A model generated the notes under the pieces. The model worked only from the letters and a program-made list of their open reading frames with translations, did not search any database and had not been told where the DNA came from. From positions 868,001-932,000 of the forward strand of contig NC_016751.1 in the NCBI RefSeq assembly GCF_000255135.1: a DNA stretch of 64,000 bases, read 5' to 3'. The DNA comes from Marinitoga piezophila KA3 (lineage in GTDB: Bacteria; Thermotogota; Thermotogae; Petrotogales; Petrotogaceae). Numbering within the stretch: position 1 is the stretch's first letter; every line of letters begins with the position of its first letter. The position numbers and the translations under genes were made by a program. Of this stretch, positions 18,538 to 28,580 are shown one piece after another.

Positions 18538-20166
18538 ATGAAAAAATTTTTGTATTCATTATTTATTGTATTTTTTATTACTTTGCTATATATTGTGTAT
18601 ATTTTCACACCTTTGAAATATCCAATAAAAAATATAACTACTGCAGAGTATAAAACAGAAAAAATTGGAAATTTGAAAATTTTATATTTATCAGGAGAAC
18701 CTCAAGATATTGGTTACCAACATGGTTTAGCTCTACGAAATGAAATTAATAATATGGAAAAGCTTCTTGAAAATGAATTGAAAAATAAAACGATATTTGA
18801 AAAACTTATTATACGATATACAATGAAAAATTATTTTAGAAAGATACCAAAAGAATATAAAACAGAAATGGCTGCAATTGCAAAAGGAAGTAATACTTCA
18901 CTGGATTCAATATTCTTAATGAATATATATGATGAACTTTTTAATCTATATGGATGCACAAATATTGCTGTTTTTGGCAAAAAAACAAAAAATGGGGAAA
19001 TATTGCATGGAAGAAACCTGGATTATTTTTTATCAGATAAACTATGGGATAAAAATGTTTTATTTGTATATCAGCCACAAAACGGATATAATTTTATTTC
19101 TCTCACGTGGCCAGGACTAATTGGTGTATTATCCGGAATGAACGAAAGAGGGATTTCACTTGGTTCAATGACATCAGAATCAAAATATCAAAGTTCCTCC
19201 GGAATACCTACTGGTATATTATATAGAATGATTATGGAAAATGCAAAAGATATCAAAGATGTTGAAGTCATATTAAAAAACAATAAACGAACTATTGGAA
19301 ACAATTTGATGATAGGAAGTAAACATGACAAAGAAGCTGTAGTTTTTGAATTTGATAGCAATAACTTAAAAGTAAGAAAAAATGATAATTATATTGTTTC
19401 TACAAATCATTTTGTTTTACTAAAAAACAAAAATGGAATTTACAAAGGATCAATTTCAAGAAAAAATAAAGCAGAAAATTACATAAAATCTTATAATTAT
19501 CTCACAGTAAAAAATATTATTGAAATATTAAGAGACCTTATAGCAAATAATGAAAATGATGAACCTATATGTAAATATGAAACTGTTCATAGTATAGTAT
19601 TTCTTCCAATTAGTTCTGAATTTTACGTTGCAGCCAATGACGGAATATATGCTTCCGCCGGAAGATTTTTTCACTTTAAATATGATAAGAAAATCATACA
19701 ATATATTGATTATATTGATTATTCTCCAGACTATTTATGGATAACAAAAAATTTATTTATTGACAAATACAAAAACAAAGAATGGTCAAACCAAAAAGCC
19801 ATTTCATATATAAAATCATTTATTAAAAATAGAAAATTATCAGGTTGGGATATAATAGATCTTATAAAATTCTATAAAGAACTTGACCTTAAAAATGAAA
19901 CATCTTCACTTATTGAAAAATTAAAATCAATTTTTGAAAAAGACAAAAATGCTTTATTTAATCTTCCAGCTGAAAAAATAAATTCACCGGAAACTTTTCT
20001 TTTAAGGGACCATTATAATAATTCATTATTAAATTTAATATTGGCATATGAAATCATTGATAATAAACAGAAAATGAAAGAATATAGCAAACTTGGTTTA
20101 AATGATAATGTAATTGAAGATGACAAATGGTATAGCATGAAGTTTAAAGAATATTATAATAAGTAA
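18538..20166 (+). CDS. C45-like Ntn-hydrolase (acyltransferase/amidohydrolase family), membrane anchored
   Basis: The 542-aa product has an N-terminal hydrophobic segment (about residues 5-25) and then a domain like the acyl-CoA:6-aminopenicillanate acyltransferase/C45 peptidases: GEPQDIGYQHG, then YGCTNIAVFGKKTKNGEILHGRNLDYF. Cys140 is the likely N-terminal nucleophile exposed by self-cleavage in this superfamily. Substrates range over amides and acylated amino acids, so no exact reaction can be given. The C-terminal third is helical and unassigned. It is probably exported or outward facing and is followed by another membrane-anchored protein 23 nt downstream. Confidence 0.75.
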   Translation: MKKFLYSLFIVFFITLLYIVYIFTPLKYPIKNITTAEYKTEKIGNLKILYLSGEPQDIGYQHGLALRNEINNMEKLLENELKNKTIFEKLIIRYTMKNYFRKIPKEYKTEMAAIAKGSNTSLDSIFLMNIYDELFNLYGCTNIAVFGKKTKNGEILHGRNLDYFLSDKLWDKNVLFVYQPQNGYNFISLTWPGLIGVLSGMNERGISLGSMTSESKYQSSSGIPTGILYRMIMENAKDIKDVEVILKNNKRTIGNNLMIGSKHDKEAVVFEFDSNNLKVRKNDNYIVSTNHFVLLKNKNGIYKGSISRKNKAENYIKSYNYLTVKNIIEILRDLIANNENDEPICKYETVHSIVFLPISSEFYVAANDGIYASAGRFFHFKYDKKIIQYIDYIDYSPDYLWITKNLFIDKYKNKEWSNQKAISYIKSFIKNRKLSGWDIIDLIKFYKELDLKNETSSLIEKLKSIFEKDKNALFNLPAEKINSPETFLLRDHYNNSLLNLILAYEIIDNKQKMKEYSKLGLNDNVIEDDKWYSMKFKEYYNK

Positions 20167-20189
20167 TTCAAATATAAGGGGGTATAAAT

Positions 20190-21224
20190 ATGAAAAAAAC
20201 TTTTCTTTTTTTAGTAGGATTGGTTTTAGTTGGAATATTATTTTTTTACTTTATATTCAAAACACCATTAAATAATACCTATAAAAAAATTGATGTTCAA
20301 TTCCCTATTTACCCTGAAAATAAAAATATTGTTTACTTAAACAAAGGCAATTTTACCGCTGATGAAAATGGTTATTTATATTATGTCACACCAATCTTTA
20401 ATTCAGAAAAAAATAAGGAACAATTGCTAGTCTCAAAATTAAATATTCTATCAAAAAATATTGATTATATATATTTAGATACTAAAACTTTTGAAACTAC
20501 AGAAAACCATGGAATTATCCTTGGATCACTAACTTTTGATAATAATATTTTATACTATAAAGGTAGCAAAGGAATTTGGAAAATAGAAAATAATAAAGTT
20601 GAATTTTTACCTTTCTTAAACAAAATTGAATTTGACTATGCAAATGGTGGTTTTGTATATTTCAAAAATTCTTTCTGGATAATTAGCAAACCAATTTATC
20701 GTATAGGTAAAAAATATGGTATCTATAAATATACCAAAAAAAATGATGTTCTTATATCTGAAAAAACAATAAAAATCGAAGATGTACCTTTAAACATAAT
20801 TAAAAATAATGATGAAGTTTATATTTTTTGCCATGATATATATTCAGAAAAATATAATTTATACCAAATAAAAAACGATTCTTTAAAAAAGATTTATTCA
20901 ATTGATGGAAAAAGATTTAATTCTAGTGGTTGGTTCAAATCCAACGATTCTGATAAAAAATATCATTGGTTTAGTTTAAAATTCATTTCTGTTTTAGACA
21001 ATAAAATGTATATTCTTGGAATTTTAAAAGATTCAAATGAATATAAACTTTTTGAAATTAATTTAAATACAAAAAAAGAAAAATCATATAACATTCTTCC
21101 ACCTTTAAATTCAACATTTCCAACTACACAATATCTCTTAAAAAGATATAATAACAAATCATACTTATTTATAAAAAATCAAGATGATCCTCCTAACTCT
21201 ATAAAAATTTATATAAAAAAATAA
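20190..21224 (+). CDS. Membrane-anchored protein of unknown function, possible beta-propeller
   Basis: I do not recognise this 344-aa protein. It has one N-terminal hydrophobic helix (residues 4-24, FLFLVGLVLVGILFFYFIF) and then a long aromatic, strand-rich region with repeated short segments such as NILYYKGSKGIWKIENNK and KMYILGILKDSNEYKLFEIN, which suggests propeller-like blades outside the membrane. GGGGGTA precedes the start. It is likely co-transcribed with the Ntn-hydrolase-like gene 23 nt upstream and may work with it. Confidence 0.65.
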   Translation: MKKTFLFLVGLVLVGILFFYFIFKTPLNNTYKKIDVQFPIYPENKNIVYLNKGNFTADENGYLYYVTPIFNSEKNKEQLLVSKLNILSKNIDYIYLDTKTFETTENHGIILGSLTFDNNILYYKGSKGIWKIENNKVEFLPFLNKIEFDYANGGFVYFKNSFWIISKPIYRIGKKYGIYKYTKKNDVLISEKTIKIEDVPLNIIKNNDEVYIFCHDIYSEKYNLYQIKNDSLKKIYSIDGKRFNSSGWFKSNDSDKKYHWFSLKFISVLDNKMYILGILKDSNEYKLFEINLNTKKEKSYNILPPLNSTFPTTQYLLKRYNNKSYLFIKNQDDPPNSIKIYIKK

Positions 21225-21250
21225 CCTTTTCTGGTAATATAAAATCTTTT

Positions 21251-21285
21251 TAAATCTCCCGATTAAATTCGGGAGATTTTCTTAT
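21251..21285 (+). terminator. Terminator after the 18.5-21.2 kb pair
   Basis: AAATCTCCCGA - TTAAAT - TCGGGAGATTT is a perfect 11-bp stem starting 27 nt after the stop codon, followed by an AT-rich tail. Confidence 0.75.
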
Positions 21286-21319
21286 AATAAAAATATATTT
21301 TTCTCGTTTTCATTTTGCA

Positions 21320-21337
21320 AAGAAATACATATTTCTT
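21320..21337 (+). promoter_or_regulatory. Palindromic candidate operator before the MFS gene
   Basis: AAGAAATA-CA-TATTTCTT is an exact 8+2+8 palindrome, followed at once by a third half-site TAAGAAATA. It lies about 15-30 nt upstream of a TATAAT (21352-21357), so a bound repressor would cover the promoter. No regulator gene is adjacent. Confidence 0.45.
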
Positions 21338-21376
21338 TAAGAAATATCATGTTATAATCAAGATAAGAAATAATAC

Positions 21377-22726
21377 ATGGTGGTGATGGGGATGAAAAAA
21401 CTTTCTACAACCTTGAAATTATCCGTATTAGAGGCTATGGCATTTAATGCCTTCTTTGTAGCAACACAAACGTTCATTATAATCTCCATAGCTCTTTATT
21501 TTAACGCTTCACCTTTTCAAATTTCGATAATATCTTCTTTCCCTGTATTTGCACAAATGTTTCAGGTTTTTACACCTTTAATCTATAAATTATTTGGAAC
21601 TCGAAAAAAGAGTTTAATTATAGTTTCCATAATAGGAAGAGGATCTCTTGTATTGCTGCCTATAATAGTTTTATTAAATATAAGAAATTCTCATATATTT
21701 GTAATGATCATGATATTATATGCTTTTTTTGGAACGTTTATCAGTAATATATGGACAGCAGCTATGCGGGAGTTAGTACCTTTCGAAGATAGAGGAAAAT
21801 ATTTTGGAATGCGAAATGTTTTTGCCTCAGCAATAGGTATCTTAGCCACTTACCTTTATTCCCAATTTCTTGATTTTCCAAATGAAAAAATGGGAATTTT
21901 GCTGGTAACCTCTATTATGGCCTTATTTGCTGTAATAACAATAATCCTCCTTGCCTTTCATAAGATTCCAGAAATCTGCGAAACTTCACAAAATGAATTA
22001 AAAATAAAAAAAGCCTTTCAGGATAAAAAATTTCAAACGTTTCTTGTATTTGTTGGAATATGGACATTTGCAATAGAATTAACAAGACCATATTTTTCAT
22101 ATTTCCAGGTTGCTATATTACACATTAATACAACATTTCTCGGTAAAATGAGTGTTATAACCGGAATAATTTCATTAGTATTATATCCATTTTATGGAAA
22201 ATTAAGCGATAGATATGGGAATAAGAGCATACTTATGATTGGAATTTCTCTTGCAACTATTGCACCATTATTATATTTTGTTATGACAGATTATAATTAT
22301 AGAAGTTTATTATTGCTTGATAGTGTGTTTTCAGCATTTGCGTGGGCTGCTATAAACCTTACATTTTTCAATCTATTACTTGAAACCATTTCAGAACCTG
22401 CTGAAAATTATGTTGCTGCATATGCTTTAACTTCAGGAGTTACAGCAATTATAGCTTCAAATATAGGTGGTTTTTTTGGAAATATTTTAAAGGATAAAAC
22501 ATTTTATATACTTGGCGACAAATATCATGGAATACAATTATTAATATTTGCCGGATTTTTATTGAGAATCTATGCTTTACTGCATTTGACAAATGTTGAA
22601 GCATATGAAAAACCTATACGTTATAAAAGCTGGTTGCTATCTAACCCATCTTTATTTAAACGTAGAGAAATCTCATTACCTATATACTTAAAGATTTTTA
22701 GAGGAAAAAAGTTAAAAAAGAAATAA
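21377..22726 (+). CDS. MFS transporter
   Basis: The 449-aa protein has about 12 hydrophobic segments and the MFS loop motif GKLSDRYGNKSILMIG in the middle loop (the DRxG motif). Substrate unknown. Three in-frame ATGs cluster at the start (21377, 21386, 21392); the last (MKKLSTTLKL), after GGTGGTGATGGGG, is the likeliest, which would shorten the protein by five residues. It is a single-gene unit with its own palindromic control site and terminator. Confidence 0.85.
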   Translation: MVVMGMKKLSTTLKLSVLEAMAFNAFFVATQTFIIISIALYFNASPFQISIISSFPVFAQMFQVFTPLIYKLFGTRKKSLIIVSIIGRGSLVLLPIIVLLNIRNSHIFVMIMILYAFFGTFISNIWTAAMRELVPFEDRGKYFGMRNVFASAIGILATYLYSQFLDFPNEKMGILLVTSIMALFAVITIILLAFHKIPEICETSQNELKIKKAFQDKKFQTFLVFVGIWTFAIELTRPYFSYFQVAILHINTTFLGKMSVITGIISLVLYPFYGKLSDRYGNKSILMIGISLATIAPLLYFVMTDYNYRSLLLLDSVFSAFAWAAINLTFFNLLLETISEPAENYVAAYALTSGVTAIIASNIGGFFGNILKDKTFYILGDKYHGIQLLIFAGFLLRIYALLHLTNVEAYEKPIRYKSWLLSNPSLFKRREISLPIYLKIFRGKKLKKK

Positions 22727-22777
22727 TAAATAAAAAGTAGGCTGTAAAAATTTTTACAGCCTACTTTTTATTTATTA
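22724..22777. terminator. 54-bp perfect palindrome: bidirectional terminator
   Basis: The sequence is exactly self-complementary with 27-bp arms centred between 22750 and 22751 (core GTAGGCTGTAAAAA). It includes the stop codons of both the MFS gene (+) and the KAS III-like gene (-). On either strand it gives a GC-containing stem followed by T runs, so it can stop transcription from both sides. Confidence 0.85.
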
Positions 22778-23781
22778 GCTTCTCCCCATTTCACAACAGC
22801 AGCAGCCCAGACAAATCCAAGCCCAGCTCCTACCATTACTATATTATCCCCTTCCTTTATCTTTCCTGTTTTCAATCCCAATTCTATTGATAATATCTGA
22901 TCATTTTGCCCCATATGTCCATACTCTTCTAAATATGTACTCTGTTCTTCTTTTAATCCTAATTCTTCCAATACTCCTAAATGTGCTGATCTTTTAAAAT
23001 GTAGTATTGCAAGGTAATTTATATCTTTTCTTGTTAATTCTGCCTTTTCAAGCGATCTGTCTATTACATAATAAAAATTTGGCATTGTTTTTTCTTTTAG
23101 TTTTTCCTTAAAATTCTCTATATCTCTCACTACAAAATGCATTCTTTTTACATCTTCTTTTTCCATTGGCCATTTTTTGCTTCCCCCGACTTCTATTACA
23201 CAATCCTCTGCAAATGAACCATCACCTTTAAATGCTGTACTGAGTATTATATTGCGATTATAATCTTTCCTTAATACCATTGCTGCTCCGCCGGCTCCAA
23301 GGTCAAACATGAATGATGTCTCTTTTACTCTATAATCTATTAAATCTCCATTTCTATATCCGCTCACCAAAAGTACTGTATTTATATCCTCATTTGCTAT
23401 CATCATTGATTTCGCAACTTCCATTCCTGCCATCATCGAACCACACATTGCTTCCATATCAAATGACCATGCATTAACTGCCCCTATATCATTTGCTACT
23501 TTTAGTCCTGCTAACCAATTTGGATAATCCTTATGTTGTCCTCCATTCCAGATTACCAGGTCTATTTCTTCTGGAGAAATCTCAGCATCTTTAATTGCTT
23601 TTAATGCTGCCTGTATTCCCATATAACTTGTTGTATCTTCTGGACCTGGTATTGGTTTCTTTATCACTCCAAATTTTTCTTTTATTACATCAACCGGTAT
23701 TCCACTTTTTTCTGCTATTTCTTCTGCTGTCATATAATTTTCAGGAATATACGTCCCTATTCCCATTATCCCTACTTTCAT
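22768..23781 (-). CDS. 3-oxoacyl-ACP synthase III-like (thiolase-fold) enzyme
   Basis: The 337-aa product has the FabH/HMG-CoA-synthase thiolase fold: MKVGIMGIGTYIPENYMTAE, IDLVIWNGG, the likely catalytic Cys113 in MEAMCGSMMAGM, and a C-terminal half with LAILHFKRSAH (likely His) and EYGHMGQND. The usual CHN triad Asn is probably within this last motif, but the spacing differs from E. coli FabH, so substrate and reaction may differ (initiation of fatty acid synthesis, or another acyl condensation). It stands alone rather than in a fab cluster. Confidence 0.75.
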   Translation of the reverse strand: MKVGIMGIGTYIPENYMTAEEIAEKSGIPVDVIKEKFGVIKKPIPGPEDTTSYMGIQAALKAIKDAEISPEEIDLVIWNGGQHKDYPNWLAGLKVANDIGAVNAWSFDMEAMCGSMMAGMEVAKSMMIANEDINTVLLVSGYRNGDLIDYRVKETSFMFDLGAGGAAMVLRKDYNRNIILSTAFKGDGSFAEDCVIEVGGSKKWPMEKEDVKRMHFVVRDIENFKEKLKEKTMPNFYYVIDRSLEKAELTRKDINYLAILHFKRSAHLGVLEELGLKEEQSTYLEEYGHMGQNDQILSIELGLKTGKIKEGDNIVMVGAGLGFVWAAAVVKWGEANK

Positions 23782-23821
23782 ATTTTCACCCCATATAACT
23801 TTAAATCACATACACTTCAAT

Positions 23822-23870
23822 TATAACAAATAAAGGGGCTTTTGAATGAACAGCCCCTTTATTTGTTATA
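23822..23870 (-). terminator. Terminator after the hydrogenase-chemoreceptor gene
   Basis: A perfect 19-bp inverted repeat (arms 23822-23840 and 23852-23870, core AAAGGGGCT) lies just past the stop of the minus-strand gene ending at 23874. The stem's distal arm ends in an AT-rich tract. Confidence 0.75.
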
Positions 23871-23873
23871 TAT

Positions 23874-25886
23874 TTATTCTTCCACAGAAGATTTTAAGAT
23901 TTTCTTTATAGTCGTTTCCATTTCATTTACACTTGCATTCATTTCCTCGGCAGAAGCTGATACCTTTTGTATATCTTCAGATAATATATTGATTTTTTCA
24001 TTTATTTTTTCAAATTGGTCTGTTGTATTTTGAACCATAGAACTTTCATCTTTTATTTGTTCAATCATATTTCCAATTCCTTGATTTACCATTTCTACAA
24101 CTTCTTTCATTTCATTAATTGTTTCATTAATATTATTGGAATATTCTTTTGTAGTATTTGCAAGCTCACTTATTTCAACAGCGATAACCGAAAATCCTTT
24201 TCCAGCCTCACCTACTCTTGCAGCCTCTATTGATGCATTTAATGCCAACAAACCTGTTTGATTTGCTATTTTATTTATCATATCAAGGATTGGTACAAGC
24301 TGTTTTGTTTTATCAGTTAGTCTATTAAGTTTTTCGGTTATATCTCCTATATTATTTTCTATAATATTATTTTTCCCTTCTAATTCTGAAACAACGTCTT
24401 TTCCTTTAATACTAATTTCTGTAATTTCTTCAGCTTTTGTATTTAAGGAAACAGCTTGTTCAGTCACTTCATCAACAACTACACTTACTTCACTTAAAAT
24501 AGAAGATACACTTTCCAGCATTTCATTGCTTTTTGCTCTTTGTTTTCTAATTTTATCTAATAACTCTTCGGCTTCTTCCATTATGTATATAATACATAAA
24601 TCTTCTGGCATTAATCCATTATAAACTGCCTTTGCTCTTTCACGACATGTTTCATATCCACAAGCCGTACAATTTCTCTCATCATTAAGTCTATTTGTTT
24701 TTTCTAATATTTTCACAATAAATGATTCTGGCGGTTCTTTATAATTCACAGGTTTTGCTTTGAAATATCTTTTTAAATTCATTTCTTCATATATTTTCTT
24801 TGTATCTTTTAAAGAAATTGTTTTCTGAGCTACTTGCTTTCCATCTTTGGTTAAAAACTTATTTTTCACCAATCTGTCTTTTGTATATTTTATAATCTTC
24901 GCTCTTTTTTCAAATAAAGGTATATCTTTTCTTGTTGCTGGACCGTCTATACATCCTTCGCAAAAAAGTATATCGATAAATTTTGGCGTTACATCTTTTT
25001 TACCGGCTTTTATATTCTTTTCAAAATCCTTAAAAAACGGAATCGAACGTTCTTTTCCTTCAATTACAAGAACATCTTCTTCAAGCATTATATCATCAAT
25101 TTTTTTGTTTTTTAAATAACTTGCAGCTGTTTTTGTCAAACCACCACTTACAGGGAATAAAGTTGCATAATTTGGTTGATATCCATCAAATAATTCTTCT
25201 TCTAACACTGAAGGTTTTATATTGTTTTTTTCAAATAATTCATTTATTTCTTCAAAAGTTAATACAATATCAACTAATCCCTTTATGCTTTCATGTTCAA
25301 TTTCACTTTTTTTAGCTGTACATGGACTAATAAATACAACCTTAGCATTTGGTTTTTCTTTTTTCACAAATGCTGCGGTACTCAACATTGGACTATATGA
25401 TTCTGAAAAATATTGTAATAAATCTGGTTGCCATTTCTCAAGATAATTTATTAAAGATGGACATGGGCTCATAATAACATATTCTGGTTTCTTTTCTTCC
25501 ATTTCTTTTAACACTTCCAATGTTGTTAATTCTGCACCAAACGCTACTTCATGAACTTCATTAAAACCCAATTTTTTTAATGCTGCTGCATATTGATTAG
25601 GTGTGGTATTTTCCAAATCACCAACATATGCAGGTGCAATTATCGCAACAAGATATTCGTTTTTATTCTTAAAATCTTCAAATATATCAATATCCTTTCT
25701 ATATCTACGTGCTTGTGATTCACAAGATAATATACATTGTCCACATTTTATACATAAATCGGAATCTGGTTCTACATAGTCATCATATACTTTATTTGCA
25801 TGAACTGGACACACTCTAATGCAGTTATAACATAACGTACATTTTTCTGGTTCAGTATAGATTATATTTCCATTCATGAATTTCAC
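23874..25886 (-). CDS. Soluble chemoreceptor with [FeFe]-hydrogenase-like sensor domain
   Basis: The 670-aa protein combines four parts. Residues 10-60: two 4Fe-4S ferredoxin motifs ([24 protein letters not shown]). Residues 70-370: an [FeFe]-hydrogenase large-subunit-like domain with altered H-cluster loops: [13 protein letters not shown] in place of [20 protein letters not shown] matching the second loop, and [11 protein letters not shown] in place of CPGGCIGGGG. Residues 395-440: a further Fe-S domain ([19 protein letters not shown]). Residues 460-670: a methyl-accepting chemotaxis signalling hairpin with tip [20 protein letters not shown]. No membrane helix is seen, so it should be cytoplasmic. 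It probably senses H2 or redox state and signals to CheA. The altered loops argue for sensing rather than fast H2 turnover. Confidence 0.85.
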   Translation of the reverse strand: MKFMNGNIIYTEPEKCTLCYNCIRVCPVHANKVYDDYVEPDSDLCIKCGQCILSCESQARRYRKDIDIFEDFKNKNEYLVAIIAPAYVGDLENTTPNQYAAALKKLGFNEVHEVAFGAELTTLEVLKEMEEKKPEYVIMSPCPSLINYLEKWQPDLLQYFSESYSPMLSTAAFVKKEKPNAKVVFISPCTAKKSEIEHESIKGLVDIVLTFEEINELFEKNNIKPSVLEEELFDGYQPNYATLFPVSGGLTKTAASYLKNKKIDDIMLEEDVLVIEGKERSIPFFKDFEKNIKAGKKDVTPKFIDILFCEGCIDGPATRKDIPLFEKRAKIIKYTKDRLVKNKFLTKDGKQVAQKTISLKDTKKIYEEMNLKRYFKAKPVNYKEPPESFIVKILEKTNRLNDERNCTACGYETCRERAKAVYNGLMPEDLCIIYIMEEAEELLDKIRKQRAKSNEMLESVSSILSEVSVVVDEVTEQAVSLNTKAEEITEISIKGKDVVSELEGKNNIIENNIGDITEKLNRLTDKTKQLVPILDMINKIANQTGLLALNASIEAARVGEAGKGFSVIAVEISELANTTKEYSNNINETINEMKEVVEMVNQGIGNMIEQIKDESSMVQNTTDQFEKINEKINILSEDIQKVSASAEEMNASVNEMETTIKKILKSSVEE

Positions 25887-26107
25887 CTCTCAAAAATTAA
25901 CTCTAAAATTTTATTATGAACTCATTCTCATATTCGCAGATTATTATATTACATTTATATATCCATATTTATTGATAAATAATTACATCTTTGTAAAAAA
26001 CACACTTTTTATTTTTAAAGTTTTAATAATTATGATATTTTATGTCTAATATATGTACAATATTAATTATTATGTTTTTTATAATTTTGTTTTTTCACAA
26101 ATCACCA

Positions 26108-26141
26108 AATTTGTTGCAAATTTGCACAAATAGCGAATTTT
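26108..26141 (+). promoter_or_regulatory. Candidate operator upstream of oleate hydratase
   Basis: A near-palindrome around GCAAATTTGC with TTTGT/ACAAAT flanks lies just upstream of the -35 box. It is followed by AAATAGCGAATTTT (26128-26141), which recurs exactly at 48884-48897 upstream of a RiPP-cassette promoter and with one mismatch at 59705-59718. The rest of the 328-nt gap 25887-26214 is very AT rich with no gene that I can see. Confidence 0.45.
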
Positions 26142-26146
26142 GATAA

Positions 26147-26175
26147 TTTACAAATCAAATAAAAAGTTATATACT
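26147..26175 (+). promoter_or_regulatory. Promoter of the oleate hydratase gene
   Basis: TTTACA (26147-26152) and TATACT (26170-26175) are 17 nt apart, about 40 nt before the ATG at 26215. Confidence 0.6.
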
Positions 26176-26214
26176 TTTATTGCATCGAATTTTTAGATAA
26201 AGGGAGTGAGTAAA

Positions 26215-27918
26215 ATGGGCAGTTATCATTTAAAGTATCATCCTAAAAAACCAGAAGGTATTGAAAACAAAAAAGCATATTTAGTTGGTTCAGGAATTGC
26301 AACTTTAGCAGCAGCATTTTATTTAATAAGAGATGGACATATGGATGGAAAGAATATTACTATTTTTGAAAGAAAAAATGTAAATGGTGGTGCATTAGAC
26401 GGAGCTGGAAACTTCGAAGACGGTTATATTATTCGTGGCGGTAGAGAAATGGAAGAACATTACGAATGTACATGGGATTTATTTGGAGATATTCCAACAC
26501 TTGAAGATCCTGAAAGAACAGTACTTGATGATATGAAAGAAATCAACGATTGGGATCCTAACGTAGCAGCTAAAAGAGTTATTCAAAATCGCGGTGAAAA
26601 AGTTGATACTTCCACACTTGGATTAAAGGAACATCATATAAAACAATTAACAAAATTATTTTTAGCAAAAGAAGAAGATTTAGGAGATTTAACTGTTGAA
26701 CAATTCTTTACACCAGATTATCTTGAAACAAATATGTGGTTATTATGGCGTTCAATGTTCGCATTCCAACCATGGCACAGCGTTGTTGAAATGAAAAGAT
26801 ACATGGAAAGATTTATTCATTTATTACCTGGAATGACAGAATTAAGAAATATCTTATTCTCAAGATACAATCAATATGATTCATTCGTTTTACCATTGGT
26901 AAAATGGTTAAAGGATCATGGTGTAAAATTTGAAAACAATACTTTAGTTACAGACCTCGATATTGAAATCAATGAAAAGGAAAAGGTTGTTACAGGTATT
27001 CATATTGTAAAAGATGGAAAAGAACAGGTTATAAAAACAACAAGAGATGATCTTGTATTTGTAATTAACGGTTCCATGACAGAAAATTCCACTTTGGGTA
27101 GCATGGATAAAGCACCTGAACTAAACAGAGAATTAGGACCTGTTTGGAGTTTATGGAAAAATATCGCAGCAAAGGATCCTGCATTTGGAAGACCAGAAGT
27201 GTTCTATGAAAATATAGATAAAACAAAATGGGAATCATTTACAGTTACTTTCAAAGACTCAAAAATGGCTGATGTAATTAAAGAAATTACAAATAGAGAT
27301 CCTTATTCAGGAAGGGTTGTAACCGGAGGAATTATTACTATAAAAGATTCAAACTGGGGTATGAGTTTCACATTTAGTAGACAACCTCATTTTGCAAATC
27401 AGCCAGACGATGTATTGGTAATGTGGGCATATGGTTTATTTGCAGATAATGAAGGAGATTATATAAAGAAAAAGATGAGTGAATGTACAGGTGAAGAATT
27501 ATTAAGAGAATTGTTGTATCACATTGGTGTAGAAGGAGAATTAATGGAAGAAATTGTTGACAGCGCTATTGTTATTCCTGCAATGATGCCACATATTACA
27601 AGTCAGTTCATGCCAAGGGTAAAAGGTGACAGACCAGAAGTTGTTCCAGAAGGTAGTGTTAACCTTGCATTCCTCGGACAATTTGTTGAAATCAAAGACG
27701 ACTGTGTATTTACCGTGGAATATTCAGTTCGTTCAGCTGTTATTGCAGTATATAAATTATTAAATCTTGATAAGGAAGTTCCAGAAATTTATCCAAGTAA
27801 ATACGATATTAGACATGTAATAAACGCAACAAAAACTCTCTATGGAAATAAACCATTACCTGGAGAATTTTTTGTAAAGAAACTTCTTAAAGATACCTCT
27901 TTAGAAGGATTGATATAA
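26215..27918 (+). CDS. ohyA: Oleate hydratase (fatty acid hydratase, FAD-dependent fold)
   Basis: The protein (567 aa from ATG 26215, chosen because AGGGAG lies 8 nt upstream; an upstream GTG at 26206 would add three residues inside the ribosome site) has a dinucleotide-binding start AYLVGSGIATLAAAFYLIRD, then RGGREMEEHYECTWDLF, WRSMFAFQPWHSVVEMKRYM and QFVEIKDDCVFTVEYSVRSA. This is the oleate hydratase/MCRA family, which adds water to cis-9 double bonds of unsaturated fatty acids, often as a detoxifying step. A TetR regulator gene lies tail to tail downstream. Confidence 0.93.
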   Translation: MGSYHLKYHPKKPEGIENKKAYLVGSGIATLAAAFYLIRDGHMDGKNITIFERKNVNGGALDGAGNFEDGYIIRGGREMEEHYECTWDLFGDIPTLEDPERTVLDDMKEINDWDPNVAAKRVIQNRGEKVDTSTLGLKEHHIKQLTKLFLAKEEDLGDLTVEQFFTPDYLETNMWLLWRSMFAFQPWHSVVEMKRYMERFIHLLPGMTELRNILFSRYNQYDSFVLPLVKWLKDHGVKFENNTLVTDLDIEINEKEKVVTGIHIVKDGKEQVIKTTRDDLVFVINGSMTENSTLGSMDKAPELNRELGPVWSLWKNIAAKDPAFGRPEVFYENIDKTKWESFTVTFKDSKMADVIKEITNRDPYSGRVVTGGIITIKDSNWGMSFTFSRQPHFANQPDDVLVMWAYGLFADNEGDYIKKKMSECTGEELLRELLYHIGVEGELMEEIVDSAIVIPAMMPHITSQFMPRVKGDRPEVVPEGSVNLAFLGQFVEIKDDCVFTVEYSVRSAVIAVYKLLNLDKEVPEIYPSKYDIRHVINATKTLYGNKPLPGEFFVKKLLKDTSLEGLI

Positions 27919-27925
27919 AATAATG

Positions 27926-27949
27926 GCCCCTTTTAAGGGGCTTTTTTTT
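27926..27949 (+). terminator. Terminator between oleate hydratase and the TetR gene
   Basis: GCCCCTTTTAAGGGGC followed by eight T lies 8 nt after the oleate hydratase stop. The hairpin overlaps the end of the convergent TetR gene. Confidence 0.8.
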
Positions 27950-28496
27950 CAAATTTTCTTAGCGATCTTGATATATCTCCTTCAATTATCTTGCTTACTT
28001 TATCTGTTAGAATTTGTGGATCTTCTTCCATTTTGTTTTTTATCCAGTCTATAATAATACCTGTTAATGCTATTTCATAGAATTTTACTATGTCTTTTTT
28101 TAGATTTTCAGGAACATTTATATCCTTTGAAAGCTCTTCTACCACATCATATATTAATTTCGCCACATAATCATAAAGATGGTCTTCAAGGCGATTTCTA
28201 TCTATAGAATTATATGCATTTAATACTATTTTCTTATTTTCCTTTAAATAGTTTAAAATACTTAAATATCCTTTTTGCCATGTTTCATAAGTTTTATTTT
28301 CTCCTATTGCTTCGCCTACTTCTGTAATAAACATCCATTCAAGTAATTCATAAATATCATGGAAATAATAATATAAAGTTCTTCTGTTTACTCCACAATC
28401 TTTTACAATATCATTGACTGTAATTTTAGATAATGGTTTTTCTTTCATTAATTTCTTTAATGATGCGGCTAATGCTCGTTTTGTTATTTCTGACAT
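27933..28496 (-). CDS. TetR/AcrR family transcriptional regulator
   Basis: From the ATG at 28496 (MSEITKRALAASLKKLMKEK; AGGAGAAGG lies upstream) the product is 187 aa; reading from 28529 would add a poor N-terminus. Residues 10-55 are a TetR helix-turn-helix (SKITVNDIVKDCGVNRRTLYYYFHD). The helical C-terminal domain (about 60-185) binds an unknown ligand. The pattern resembles the DhaS-like subgroup. Being convergent with oleate hydratase it may control that gene or itself; no operator can be assigned. Confidence 0.85.
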   Translation of the reverse strand: MSEITKRALAASLKKLMKEKPLSKITVNDIVKDCGVNRRTLYYYFHDIYELLEWMFITEVGEAIGENKTYETWQKGYLSILNYLKENKKIVLNAYNSIDRNRLEDHLYDYVAKLIYDVVEELSKDINVPENLKKDIVKFYEIALTGIIIDWIKNKMEEDPQILTDKVSKIIEGDISRSLRKFEKKAP

Positions 28497-28580
28497 AAAA
28501 CCTTCTCCTATCTTCGTTATTATTCTCAAAGAATTATATCATACTTAAGTTAAAAAACTCTTTGTTAATTGAAAAAAATC

